Part shown: in pieces, positions 16,744 through 25,296 of the stretch
Layout of the letters: each line of letters starts with the position of its first letter
Numbering within the stretch: position 1 is the first letter of the stretch
Assembly (NCBI RefSeq): GCF_000265425.1
Contig: NC_018014.1
Span: 2,356,001-2,420,000 of the forward strand
Reading direction: 5' to 3'
From: Terriglobus roseus DSM 18391
Lineage (GTDB): Bacteria; Acidobacteriota; Terriglobia; Terriglobales; Acidobacteriaceae
Length of the DNA stretch: 64,000 bases
Program-made: the position numbers and the translations under genes
The notes under the pieces: generated by a model
Databases searched by the model: none
The model's input: the letters and a program-made list of their open reading frames with translations, nothing else
Told to the model about the DNA's origin: nothing

Positions 16744-18351
16744 CTAGGCCTTGCGAGCCTGCCACGAAGCCTTGCCGTACTCACCCAGATCAACGGAGCC
16801 GCTCGCGGTGTCGCCCGCGACCGTGCCCTTGAAGTTCCAATCCAGTTGATGACCCGAAACCGGCATGGTGCTGCGCAGCTTGATGTCATTGCCATGGATG
16901 CTTCCCTTCAAGGTTGCGTTGAAGAGTTCGCCCTTCTGCGTGCCGGAGAGGTCGCTGCCGCTCTGCTTCAGTTCGAACTCCTGCTCACCCTTGCCGCGCA
17001 GATACTGAATTGCGACATGCCACTTACCTTCGACCTTGCTCGCGCCCGGCGCAATGACAGGATTTGAGTAAGCATCGGGATGCGACAACGCCGCGAAGAT
17101 CGCATCAGCAACGATTTTCTCTTCGCCTGGCGACATCATGTAGGGCATCACGGTCAGGCTGCTCGCCATGTTTTCCGGACGAATGCCCGTGCCACCATCC
17201 AGCATGACGCGCGGGTTGCCGGCATCCAGCTTCGCCGTCAACTCGGTACCGGTGATCTTCAGGACATTCGCATCCCGGTGCACTCGCAGACGGGGCGAAC
17301 GGTTCGAAAGGTCTTCCGGTTCAAGGTACTCAAAAGTGGTGGACTGCAGCGGCTTCAGACGCGCTTCAATCGTCTTCAGCCAGCTCATCCACATCTTCTG
17401 CTCGGCAGCGTGATCACGCTTACCCCACTGCTGAACAGCAGCGCGGATGCCCATGATCTCTTCCTTGCCGACCTTGTAGGCACGACCGTAGTTGTGGTGG
17501 GGGGAGGCCTGGAACCACGCGGCCTTTGTCAGTTCCTTGTCACCAAGCAACAGACCTGCAGCCTGCGGTCCACGCATGCACTTACCACCCGAGTAACCGA
17601 CGAGATTGGCGCCTGCCTGAATGTACTTGTTCGGCACCAGCGGCTCTTCGGCTGCTGCATCGACAAAGACAGGAACGTTCTTGGCGCGTGCCATCTGGCA
17701 GATGTTTGCAACAGAGAGCGGTCCTTTCTCTGCTGCGGGCGACGCCAGCACATAGACCATCGCTACCTTGTCGGTGAGCTTCGCCTGAAACTCCTCTGCG
17801 CTATCGACTTCCACGATCTCCGCGCCGGTCATGCGCACACCGAAGTCGTACGGGTTGCGTGAGTGCTTCGGGATGATGACCTGCGACTTCAGCCGCTTGT
17901 ACGGGAAGGCCTGCGACCACTCCACGTTGGTTCCGCACGAACAGGCTACGGTCGCCAGCGCAATCGCGGCTTCACAACCTGTGGTGACGGTACATCCGGG
18001 CGCGCCAAGCATCTGCGCGATATCGGCTCCGACCTTGTCCATCAGCTCGTCCAGATGCACGAAGTAGAACGAGGCCTCATACATGGCCTGCTTTACCTCA
18101 GGCAAGGAACGCGACCCCGTGATGATGGTGAACGTCCCATGCGCATTGACGATGGGACGCACACCGAGCTTCGTGAAGATGTTGTCTTGTGGCGTGCCGG
18201 GTGACAGAGACAAACCCGTACGCGCCGGCTGATCGTCGGCGAGCGTCGCAGCATGTGCCGACAACGGAGCAGCGACCGCCGCTGCAGAAAGGACACCGGA
18301 CTGCTTGAGTACATCGCGCCGTGTAGGACGCGCTTTGCTGAACAGAGACAT
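16744..18351 (-). CDS. Tat-exported SelA-like PLP-dependent enzyme with extra C-terminal domain
   Basis: PLP enzyme of the SelA/D-glucosaminate-type ammonia-lyase group (aminotransferase class V fold). The start is the ATG at 18351, behind AAGGA. A twin-arginine leader (TRRDVLKQSGVLSAAAVAAP) ends near residue 35. Catalytic-domain landmarks are AHGTFTIITGSRSLPEV, GCTVTTGCEAAIALATVACS and FVDAAAEEP. The Schiff-base lysine is in LVGYSGGKCMRGPQAAGLLLG. Residues from about 440 on form an added beta-rich domain (KVEGKWHVAIQYLRGKGEQ ... VDLGEYGKASWQA) not present in the paralogue at 18908-20185. It ends the TBDR-2/RraA/SelA/RidA minus-strand group. A deaminating beta-elimination on an amino acid or amino-sugar acid is the likely reaction; the substrate is not known. 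Confidence 0.85.
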   Translation of the reverse strand: MSLFSKARPTRRDVLKQSGVLSAAAVAAPLSAHAATLADDQPARTGLSLSPGTPQDNIFTKLGVRPIVNAHGTFTIITGSRSLPEVKQAMYEASFYFVHLDELMDKVGADIAQMLGAPGCTVTTGCEAAIALATVACSCGTNVEWSQAFPYKRLKSQVIIPKHSRNPYDFGVRMTGAEIVEVDSAEEFQAKLTDKVAMVYVLASPAAEKGPLSVANICQMARAKNVPVFVDAAAEEPLVPNKYIQAGANLVGYSGGKCMRGPQAAGLLLGDKELTKAAWFQASPHHNYGRAYKVGKEEIMGIRAAVQQWGKRDHAAEQKMWMSWLKTIEARLKPLQSTTFEYLEPEDLSNRSPRLRVHRDANVLKITGTELTAKLDAGNPRVMLDGGTGIRPENMASSLTVMPYMMSPGEEKIVADAIFAALSHPDAYSNPVIAPGASKVEGKWHVAIQYLRGKGEQEFELKQSGSDLSGTQKGELFNATLKGSIHGNDIKLRSTMPVSGHQLDWNFKGTVAGDTASGSVDLGEYGKASWQARKA

Positions 18352-18396
18352 GATCTTCCTTTGGTCTTTCAAGTGAGCAGCGGCGTTGTTTCCGTT

Positions 18397-18879
18397 TTAA
18401 ACGTAAGCGATGCAGTCCATCTCGACCAGCGAGTTACCCGGTACACCGCCTGCCGGAGCAACCGTGGTGCGAACCGGAGGAATGCCGGTGAAGCGGCCCA
18501 GATAGGTATCGTTCATTGCCTTATAGTCCTTGAGATCATTCAGGTAGACGTTAACCTTCAGGACCTTGTCCATGGACGAACCGCATTCGATCAGCTGCTT
18601 CTCGAGCTCGTCCAGCACATGCTTCGTGTGCTCTTGAATGGTGCCCTCAAAGTGAGCCCCGACACCTGCAAGGTAGAGCGTTCCGTTATGCAACACTGCG
18701 CTTGAGAAAAGGCGCTTCTCGCCATCCTTCGGCTTGGGCCAGCCCTGCTTCTGTTCCTTCGGGGTTGCGGCGGCAGCCTCAGACGGGACCAATGCAGCAG
18801 CACCGGTCACAACGGCAGCAGCGCCTGCGGCATTCTTCAAGAGGTTACGGCGGGTGGTTTTGTTTGCGGTATTCGACAT
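18397..18879 (-). CDS. Tat-exported RidA/YjgF-family deaminase
   Basis: RidA proteins hydrolyse enamine/imine intermediates, such as 2-aminoacrylate, released by PLP enzymes. This 160-residue copy begins with a twin-arginine leader (TRRNLLKNAAGAAAVVTGA, about 9-27) and a linker, then a full RidA domain (LFSSAVLHNGTLYLAGVGAH, FEGTIQEHTKHVLDELEKQL). The catalytic Arg is in PPVRTTVAPAGG and the late Glu in LVEMDCIAYV. AGGAG lies 7 bases before the ATG. It sits between two Tat-exported SelA-like genes, 45 and 28 bases away, the expected chemical partners. RidA is normally cytoplasmic, so an exported form is unusual. Confidence 0.9.
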   Translation of the reverse strand: MSNTANKTTRRNLLKNAAGAAAVVTGAAALVPSEAAAATPKEQKQGWPKPKDGEKRLFSSAVLHNGTLYLAGVGAHFEGTIQEHTKHVLDELEKQLIECGSSMDKVLKVNVYLNDLKDYKAMNDTYLGRFTGIPPVRTTVAPAGGVPGNSLVEMDCIAYV

Positions 18880-18907
18880 CGGTTTCTCCTGGCAGCCCGT
18901 GGCTGGT

Positions 18908-20185
18908 TTACGAAACGTTGGGTTGGGTCAGCAGCTTGCGCAGTGCGGCAGCGACGACTTCGGCTTCGCCGGGTTGCAGCATCCACGTCGCAAGCACGAT
19001 CGTATTCTCGTCAGCAGTATGGAAGCGGCCGCTGTTACCGGTCGCCGGATTCAGTTCAATGGGAGGGTTCTGTGCACGCAGTTTGTCCGCGACCTGCAGC
19101 GGTGTGATGCCCACAACTTTTGGATCATAACGAAGGAAGAGATGAGGCACATGGTTTGCAATCTTCGGCATGAAGATCTCACTCTTCAACGTCGGTACGT
19201 TTTTCAACGCTGCCTGGATCACATGCGTGCGATCAAGGAACTCGCGCTGCATCGTCGCATCATCCTGCGACAGGATCCAGTCCACTGCCGCGACCATGCC
19301 GGCAATCTGTTCCTTCGCAACTTTCATGCCACGACCGACAGCTTCGCTGTTCGGGCTGTCGTTTTCCGCTGCCAAATCAATCAGCTTCTTCTTGCCCAGC
19401 AGAAGCCCGGCATTCTGCGGTCCGCGGATTCCTTTGCCGCCTGAGAAGCAGACAAAGTCAAAACCCATGCCGGTGTACTTCCACAGGTTCTCGATCGGAG
19501 GCATGTCTGCGGCTGCATCCAGGTGGCACGGCACGTTATGCTCATGCGCGATGCGGAGCCACGTTTCGCGGTCAATCTGTGTGGGAGGATTGTTCTCCGG
19601 CGCAGCATCGTTGAAGTAGTTCGTCATCACCGTGCGATCGCTGAAGGCCTTGCGATAGTCGTCTACCGTAACGACTTCGCGAACCTTAACGCCGCACAGA
19701 ATCATGGCATGGTCGTATTCGTAACGATGCGACTTCTGCACGATGACTTCGTATCCGCGCTCGAGGGCCGCCTGCGGAATCTCCTCAGGCTTGATGTTGC
19801 CCTTCGATGCGATGGACGCCGCTGTGGCGAGCGTCAGTGCCGCCGAAGCGCCCGAGGTCACCAGTGCACCTTCGCACTTCAGACGCTTGGCGATGTACTC
19901 CCCTGCGGCCTTGTGCAGTTCCTTCAGTCGGACCGGATGGTGCGCGGCCGCCGCAACTGCGCGCTGCACGGACGGTGGCATCACGGCAGCCGTCAGGTAG
20001 GTGTAGGTTCCTGCCGCGTTGATCACGGTAGGAACGCCCAGCTTGGCGTAGTAGTCATCGGCGGCAGCGCCCGCGGGCGCCTCGGCCGCCGCGACTGAGG
20101 GCAGCACGGCTGCTGCTGCCACGGCCGTACTAAATTCGAGAAAGCCTCTGCGCGAGAGCTTCTGCTGATCAGTCCGTTGCGTCAC
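18908..20185 (-). CDS. Tat-exported SelA-like PLP-dependent enzyme (second copy)
   Basis: Paralogue of the SelA-like enzyme at 16744-18351. The GTG start at 20185 follows GGAAAGG by about 8 bases. The 425-residue product has a twin-arginine leader (SRRGFLEFSTAVAAAAVLPS). The SelA-type core contains NAAGTYTYLTAAVMPPSVQ, GALVTSGASAALTLATAAS, CHLDAAADMPP and the PLP lysine in CFSGGKGIRGPQNAGLLLG. There is no extra C-terminal domain. The conserved lysine and Asp (HLDAAAD) argue that it is an active PLP enzyme. Such proteins are linked in other genomes to amidohydrolases of the EF_0837 type, one of which is encoded at 28570-29892. Export by Tat fits a protein that binds PLP and folds before translocation. 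Confidence 0.88.
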   Translation of the reverse strand: MTQRTDQQKLSRRGFLEFSTAVAAAAVLPSVAAAEAPAGAAADDYYAKLGVPTVINAAGTYTYLTAAVMPPSVQRAVAAAAHHPVRLKELHKAAGEYIAKRLKCEGALVTSGASAALTLATAASIASKGNIKPEEIPQAALERGYEVIVQKSHRYEYDHAMILCGVKVREVVTVDDYRKAFSDRTVMTNYFNDAAPENNPPTQIDRETWLRIAHEHNVPCHLDAAADMPPIENLWKYTGMGFDFVCFSGGKGIRGPQNAGLLLGKKKLIDLAAENDSPNSEAVGRGMKVAKEQIAGMVAAVDWILSQDDATMQREFLDRTHVIQAALKNVPTLKSEIFMPKIANHVPHLFLRYDPKVVGITPLQVADKLRAQNPPIELNPATGNSGRFHTADENTIVLATWMLQPGEAEVVAAALRKLLTQPNVS

Positions 20186-20296
20186 GAAAACACCTTTCCG
20201 CTTATGGGAGTGCCGTTCGATCTGTTGATTGCGAGTACCTCTAACCCTACCTGCGAGGTTCTGCAGATTAATGGGGCAGATGTCCTACGCCGCCAC

Positions 20297-21067
20297 TCAA
20301 ATCCTGCCAAACTGTTTTACCGCAGCCACGATGGAATGCAGCCGCTCAATGTACGGATACATCGCGTGTTCGGTCTCATCCAGCTTCTGTGCCACGATCA
20401 AAACCTCTGCCGCACGTGCTCGCGGAATCACGACCACACCATCCTGGTCGGCTGAAATGATATCGCCTGCATTCACGGTAACGCCGTCGCAATTGACCGG
20501 GATATTCATGCCGCCGAAGCGATAGTGGCCCACGGAGGTTGACGGTACCGGCCCGGTCGCATACACCGGGAAACCAATGCGCTTCAACTGCGGAAGATCG
20601 CGCACACCGCCATCGACCACCGCACCGCTGAAGCCGCGCGACCACATGGCCGTACCCATCAGTCCGCCCATACCGGCGATGTCGGCACCGTCTTCAATCT
20701 TCATCACGTAGACCGAACCGGTGGTACCAGTGTCAATCGCCTTCAGCATGCCGCTCAGAGCATCGGGATCGTGATTCTCTTCCTTCTTCAGCAGTACGGT
20801 CAGTGCTGTGCCGACGAACTTTGTCGGGAAGATCGCCTGCATCTTGTGGCTCATGTAGTGCTTCTCATGCAGCGTCTGCTCGACGGCATCGGACACCGAT
20901 GCGGCTTCCACATGGCGATACGCCTCCAGCATTCCGGGCAGATCCTTGTCATACTCCGCTGCAGTCCTGGGAGCCTGCGCCAGAACACCCGCGTGTGTGA
21001 AGACGGCCGCAGCGGCTGTCAGGCAAATCGCCGTGGTGCCGATGGCGGCATATCGTTTCAATCTCAT
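20297..21067 (-). CDS. Sec-exported RraA-like aldolase/decarboxylase family protein
   Basis: RraA-fold proteins include 4-hydroxy-4-methyl-2-oxoglutarate aldolase, which cleaves 4-hydroxy-2-oxo acids with a divalent metal. The start is the ATG at 21067 (AGGAGAA about 10 bases upstream); an open frame to 21340 overlaps TBDR-2 and is rejected. The 256-residue product has a Sec leader (IGTTAICLTAAAAVFTHAGVLAQA). The fold shows EAASVSDAVEQ, GGLMGTAMWSRGFSGAVVDGGVRDLPQL and FPVYATGPVPST; the GGVRD Arg and Asp are the expected substrate and metal residues. A terminator separates it from TBDR-2, and SelA-2 lies downstream. An exported aldolase would act on a periplasmic 2-oxo acid. Confidence 0.85.
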   Translation of the reverse strand: MRLKRYAAIGTTAICLTAAAAVFTHAGVLAQAPRTAAEYDKDLPGMLEAYRHVEAASVSDAVEQTLHEKHYMSHKMQAIFPTKFVGTALTVLLKKEENHDPDALSGMLKAIDTGTTGSVYVMKIEDGADIAGMGGLMGTAMWSRGFSGAVVDGGVRDLPQLKRIGFPVYATGPVPSTSVGHYRFGGMNIPVNCDGVTVNAGDIISADQDGVVVIPRARAAEVLIVAQKLDETEHAMYPYIERLHSIVAAVKQFGRI

Positions 21068-21109
21068 TCCCTGCTTCTCCTGGTCGCGTGACACGCTTAA
21101 TGAAAAAGA

Positions 21110-21135
21110 TAGCCGCCGGAAGGTCCCGGCGGCTA
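21110..21135 (-). terminator. Intrinsic terminator after TBDR-2
   Basis: A perfect 10-bp GC-rich stem (TAGCCGCCGG with CCGGCGGCTA, 6-base loop) is followed on the minus strand by TCTTTTTC. It lies between the TBDR-2 stop and the RraA-like gene, so readthrough would set the receptor:enzyme ratio. Confidence 0.85.
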
Positions 21136-21158
21136 GAGGTTGGAACAATTTGGAGAAT

Positions 21159-24100
21159 TTAGAAGTTGATCTTGCCGGCGAGCTGCAGAATACGCGGTGT
21201 GTATCCGCTTGCCATGGACGAGATGGTACCGAAGGTAGATCCAGTGAAGTTGAACTGGCCCGTGGTTGCGCTTGCGGTCGGCAAATTCGAGTTCGGGTTA
21301 CCGACGTTCGCATGGTTGAACAGGTTGAACGATTCTGCACGCAACTGCAGCTTCAGGCGCTCGAAGATCGCGAAGTCCTTGGACATCGAGAAGTTAACGT
21401 TCGCGAAGCCAGGTCCCTTCAGATCGTTGCGGTGCAGGTTGCCGAAGGTGAATGCTGCGGGCAGCGAGTAAGCGGTGCGGTCGATGCAGTTTGTGTTGCC
21501 GATACGGGTAGCGCGGCCACAGCTGAGGGCGTTTCCGTCCTTCACGTAGTTAGGGCGCTGCGTGCCGATGCCACCAACGTTGGCCTGGTCGTTCGAGATC
21601 GAGACATTGAACGGGATACCAGACTGCAGGGTGACGATGGCATTTGCATGCCAGCCGCCGAGCAACGAGTTGCCGATCGCTCCAAGTGCATGGAAGTCAG
21701 GCATGGCATAGGTAACAGTTCCAACGAAACGGTTCCGAATATCCCAGTTGGAGTTCGAGTAGTCAGCCCGCAGGTTGTTCTGGATCATCGCCGTACCGCC
21801 GCCATTCGCGTCGCTCGACGTGTCCATGTTGTGTGCCCACGTGTAGCCCAGCATGACATCCAGCCCGCGATATGCGTGCTGACGGAAGATTGCGCTCATG
21901 CCGTGATAGGTCGAGAAGCTGTCGTTGGTGATCTGACGAATCTGGCCAAACAACTGGTAGGGACGACGGGGATTGACAGCGCCAGCACCCGGCGTGGGCT
22001 GGTTCGGGTAGTAGGAGCGATCCAGGTACAGCGCCTTGGAACCAAGGTACTGCAGCTCAAACGCGCCGCCCTTCCAGAGCTCTACACCGGTATCCACGTT
22101 CCACTGGTACATGCGCGGGGTCGGCAGATAGTAGTTATCCGTAAAGGCCGAGACATACGTGCCAGGCGTTCCCGCCACGGGAGAAGCTGTTCCGCCGCTG
22201 CCGCCTGTTGGGTTGGCAAAGGTCAGCGTACCGACCGGGTTCGTACCGCTGTTGCCGTTGTAAACGATCGATGCCGCGAGCGGATAGTTCGAGGACGCCA
22301 GCGTGAAGGCGTTCAGGTGGTTGGGGTTGTAGAAAATACCGCCGCCACCGCGGATCACGATCTTGTCTGTTGCGCGGTATGCGAGACCGAGGCGCGGGGA
22401 GATGAGGTCATGGTTCGGTCCGTGGAATCCGAAGCCAGGCGTGGGAACGAACGTTCCTGGTGTGGTTGCCGTGCTGTTTGGCGTAAGCGCGGTGTAGGTC
22501 GAGTTCAGGATGCGGGCGTAACCATTCAGGGAGGTCGGGACGAGCGGCAGCTCATAACGGACGCCGTACTGAACCGTCAGCTTCTGTGTGGCCTGCCAGT
22601 TGTCCTGCGCGAAGAAACCATTACGCCACTCGGAGACAGATCCCTTCACCTGGAAAACGGGTGTCGTTACCTGGTTGGAGTAACCGGTGATGAAGTCGGC
22701 TGCAGCGTTTCCGGTATAGGAACCGTTGAAGCTGAACTGACCACGCGGCGTGTTACCGGCTGCACGGCCGATCGTCATCCGGCGAATGTCTGCACCTGCC
22801 ATGATGTTGTGCTTGCCGAAGGTGTAGCTGATCTGGTCGTAGCCGTGAATCGTACGGTCGTCCTGGAACCAGTTCGTACCCTCAGCGCCAAGGCCCTGGT
22901 AGTTGGTGATGGTGATCGTGGGGATGCCGGGGTTTGCATTCGCAGTATCTGCGGTGAAGCCCGGGATGCCGAGATCCGTACCTGCCGTGCCCAGACCGGC
23001 CGTATAGAAGTAGTTGAGCGAGCTGGTGCTGAACTTGTTGAAGCCCACACGGAGATCGTTGATCATGCGCGGGGTGATGATGTGCGTGTACGCAATCAAG
23101 CCGTTCGTGTTCTTGGTCGGCGAGCTGCTGCCGGACGTAGGAACAATGTTGCCCGACGCGGACGTGATCGTCTGGTAGGAGTAACGGGCGAACAGACGGA
23201 CCTTCTCGCCAAGGTTGTAGTCAACACGATCAAGCGTCTGATCCTGCTGGAAGGTGTTCGGCACGGCAACGCTGGCGTTGTTCGTGGTGCCTGGCAGGTT
23301 CGGATTCGCGTAGTACTGCAGCAGCTTGGTAGCGAGGGGCGAAACGTTCGTGATGCGGTTGTTCGCATACGGCGTCTTCGTGACTGGGTCCACAATCTGC
23401 TGACCTGCACCAGCGGCGCAAATACCGCCAACGAAGCTGGTACAGAGTGCGGAGAAATCGCCGCTCTGCATTGCTGGCGTCAGCAGTGTGGCGACAGTCG
23501 GAGACTGCTGCTTCTGCCGAAGACCTTCATACGATCCCATGAAGAAGAGGCGGTCGCGACCGTTGAAGACGTGCGGGATGGCGACGGGGCCGTCCAGAAC
23601 GAATCCGAACTGGTTGAAATGCTGTACAGGAGTAGCGGCGCCCGATGGCGTCAGGAAGCTCTTGGCGTTGAACACGGTGTTCTGCACGTAGTCGAATGCC
23701 GTGCCGTGGAAGGTGTTCGTTCCGGCCTTGGTGTCGACGTTGATGTGTACGCCCATGTACGCGCCGTACTGCGCGGTATAGTTGCCGGTCTGCGTCTGAA
23801 CCGCGCCGACTGCGTCTGCATTCGGTGTGACCGGCGAGCTCGAGATCAGCGAGTTCATGATCGTGATGCCGTCCAGGGTCAGCGAATTCGTAACTTCACG
23901 CGTACCTGCACCGATGTAGTTTGCGCCGGGAGGGTTACCGGTATAGCTGGTCTTGGGTCCGACGATGATGCTGGGATTCGTCGTCGCCAGTTCCATGACG
24001 CGGCGGCTTGCCATCGGCAGATTCTCGACCTGGTGCGCCGTTACCGTCTCGCCCACCAGTGCATCGTCGGTCGACAGTGCTGGGGTCGAGGTGGTCACAG

Positions 24101-24446
24101 TCACTTCCTGTGTGGAAGAACCGACCTGCAGCATGACGTCAGTACGTGCAGCCATGTTCAGCACAACATCGGTGCCCTTGCTGGTTACGCGCGAGAAGCC
24201 GTTCTGCTCAACGGACACGTCATAGCTACCAGGCTGCACGAACGGGATCTGATAGTAGCCCTGTGCATTGGTCGTGCCCGTGTATTGAACCTTTGTTGCA
24301 GTATTCACGGCAGTGACATGTGCGCCGGATACAACTGCACCAGTGCTATCCGTGACGGTTCCTACAAGAGACGTGTTGTTTGCTACCTGCGCGAACATCG
24401 CGGCAGGAAGAACCATGGGTGCAAGGTAAAGAAGAGACTTCTTCAA
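21159..24446 (-). CDS. TonB-dependent receptor, acidobacterial Oar-like type (TBDR-2)
   Basis: Outer-membrane receptor of about 1095 residues. I take the TTG at 24446, with GGAG seven bases upstream, giving the leader LKKSLLYLAPMVLPAAMFAQ; the frame is open to 24464. Domains: carboxypeptidase-regulatory-like fold (NTSLVGTVTDSTGAVVSGAHV), plug (VENLPMASRRVMELATTNPS, SLTLDGITIMNS) and barrel ending ILQLAGKINF. It lies directly downstream of the LuxR-type regulator, with a copy of the palindrome in the gap. The exported RraA, SelA-like and RidA genes follow. This suggests that the receptor brings in the substrate they process. Confidence 0.93.
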   Translation of the reverse strand: MKKSLLYLAPMVLPAAMFAQVANNTSLVGTVTDSTGAVVSGAHVTAVNTATKVQYTGTTNAQGYYQIPFVQPGSYDVSVEQNGFSRVTSKGTDVVLNMAARTDVMLQVGSSTQEVTVTTSTPALSTDDALVGETVTAHQVENLPMASRRVMELATTNPSIIVGPKTSYTGNPPGANYIGAGTREVTNSLTLDGITIMNSLISSSPVTPNADAVGAVQTQTGNYTAQYGAYMGVHINVDTKAGTNTFHGTAFDYVQNTVFNAKSFLTPSGAATPVQHFNQFGFVLDGPVAIPHVFNGRDRLFFMGSYEGLRQKQQSPTVATLLTPAMQSGDFSALCTSFVGGICAAGAGQQIVDPVTKTPYANNRITNVSPLATKLLQYYANPNLPGTTNNASVAVPNTFQQDQTLDRVDYNLGEKVRLFARYSYQTITSASGNIVPTSGSSSPTKNTNGLIAYTHIITPRMINDLRVGFNKFSTSSLNYFYTAGLGTAGTDLGIPGFTADTANANPGIPTITITNYQGLGAEGTNWFQDDRTIHGYDQISYTFGKHNIMAGADIRRMTIGRAAGNTPRGQFSFNGSYTGNAAADFITGYSNQVTTPVFQVKGSVSEWRNGFFAQDNWQATQKLTVQYGVRYELPLVPTSLNGYARILNSTYTALTPNSTATTPGTFVPTPGFGFHGPNHDLISPRLGLAYRATDKIVIRGGGGIFYNPNHLNAFTLASSNYPLAASIVYNGNSGTNPVGTLTFANPTGGSGGTASPVAGTPGTYVSAFTDNYYLPTPRMYQWNVDTGVELWKGGAFELQYLGSKALYLDRSYYPNQPTPGAGAVNPRRPYQLFGQIRQITNDSFSTYHGMSAIFRQHAYRGLDVMLGYTWAHNMDTSSDANGGGTAMIQNNLRADYSNSNWDIRNRFVGTVTYAMPDFHALGAIGNSLLGGWHANAIVTLQSGIPFNVSISNDQANVGGIGTQRPNYVKDGNALSCGRATRIGNTNCIDRTAYSLPAAFTFGNLHRNDLKGPGFANVNFSMSKDFAIFERLKLQLRAESFNLFNHANVGNPNSNLPTASATTGQFNFTGSTFGTISSMASGYTPRILQLAGKINF

Positions 24447-24592
24447 TGAGGCGCTCCGGGTCAAGCTGAAATGAAGTGCAGGCTGTGAAGGCGCTACGGG
24501 CCCCGCCGTTCACATGCGAATCTGGCTGTGCTTATGGAGCTATTTCACAGCACGACCGGAAATGGCGCATCGGCCATATTGCACATTTGTTC

Positions 24593-24610
24593 GTAAGTCA
24601 AATGACCTAG
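24593..24610. promoter_or_regulatory. Imperfect copy of the TBDR-1 palindrome before TBDR-2
   Basis: Read on the minus strand the site is CTAGGTCATTTGACTTAC, matching the 18-base core at 10799-10816 at 14 of 18 positions; the left half-site is intact. It lies about 147 bases from the TBDR-2 start, against about 134 for the TBDR-1 site. No convincing -10 box at the matching distance was found here. Confidence 0.5.
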
Positions 24611-24639
24611 TTGGATCGATTACGCCGACCGCAAGTATT

Positions 24640-25278
24640 TTAGGCTTCGTCCAAGTGGACGAGACCGCGCTGCAGCGCGAAGATGGTGGCCTGCGTGCGG
24701 TCACGCGCACCGACCTTATCCAACACCGCGCTCACGTGGATGCGCACGGTCTTCTCCGCAATTCCGAGTTCTTCTGCAATTTCGCGATTCGACCGCCCAC
24801 GCGTGATGCAGGTCAGTACCTCGGCCTCGCGTGGCGTTAGATCGGTGGCCGGAATGCGTTCCGCCAGCCGATTGAGCACCGCCGAAGGAATGTAGCGAAG
24901 ATCGCGACCCACTGCCTGAATCGCGTTCAGAACCTCGTCGCCGCTGGCGTCTTTTGTAAGGTAACCAAGTGCGCCACCCCGCAGCGCGCGATAGATATCC
25001 TCGCTGCCTTGGTAGGAAGACAGCACGATGCAACGCGCATGCGGAAACTCTTTGCGAATCGTAGCAAGAACCTCAAACCCGCTCATACGAGGCAGCCTCA
25101 GATCCAACAAAACGATGTCTGGCAGGAACTCGCGGTACATGGCGATGCCCTGCTCACCGTCGACAGCCTGACCGACGATCTGCAGGCCTGGCTGCATCGA
25201 CAGCACGCTGGTCAGCGCCATTCGCGCCAGGAAGTGATCCTCCACCAGCAGTATTCGCGTGAGCTTCGTCATCTGCAT
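24640..25278 (-). CDS. NarL/LuxR-type response regulator
   Basis: Two-component response regulator of about 212 residues. The receiver spans about 1-120: RILLVEDHF carries the acidic pocket, VLLDLRLPRMSG the phospho-acceptor Asp, CIVLSS the Thr/Ser switch position and YLTKDAS the conserved Lys. The LuxR-type helix-turn-helix is at about 145-205 (LTPREAEVLTCITRGRSNREIAEEL, EKTVRIHVSAVLDKV). It starts 18 bases after the sensor kinase stop, so the pair is cotranscribed. Two ATGs and a TTG compete for the start within 9 bases. It is the best candidate to bind the palindromes at 10798 and 24593. Confidence 0.93.
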   Translation of the reverse strand: MQMTKLTRILLVEDHFLARMALTSVLSMQPGLQIVGQAVDGEQGIAMYREFLPDIVLLDLRLPRMSGFEVLATIRKEFPHARCIVLSSYQGSEDIYRALRGGALGYLTKDASGDEVLNAIQAVGRDLRYIPSAVLNRLAERIPATDLTPREAEVLTCITRGRSNREIAEELGIAEKTVRIHVSAVLDKVGARDRTQATIFALQRGLVHLDEA

Positions 25279-25296
25279 CAACCTAACAGAAACGAC

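Noticed and set aside
15374..16765. A 463-codon open frame opposite the fucosidase gene
   Set aside because: Antisense shadow; the plus strand shows complete GH29 signatures.
21068..21340. N-terminal extension of the RraA-like protein
   Set aside because: It overlaps the TBDR-2 coding end; the ATG at 21067 has a good ribosome site and a proper leader.
20946..24449. A 1167-codon open frame on the plus strand opposite TBDR-2
   Set aside because: It mirrors the receptor gene exactly in extent, has an arginine/valine-rich composition typical of antisense frames in GC-rich genes, no leader or domain, and overlaps the RraA gene start.
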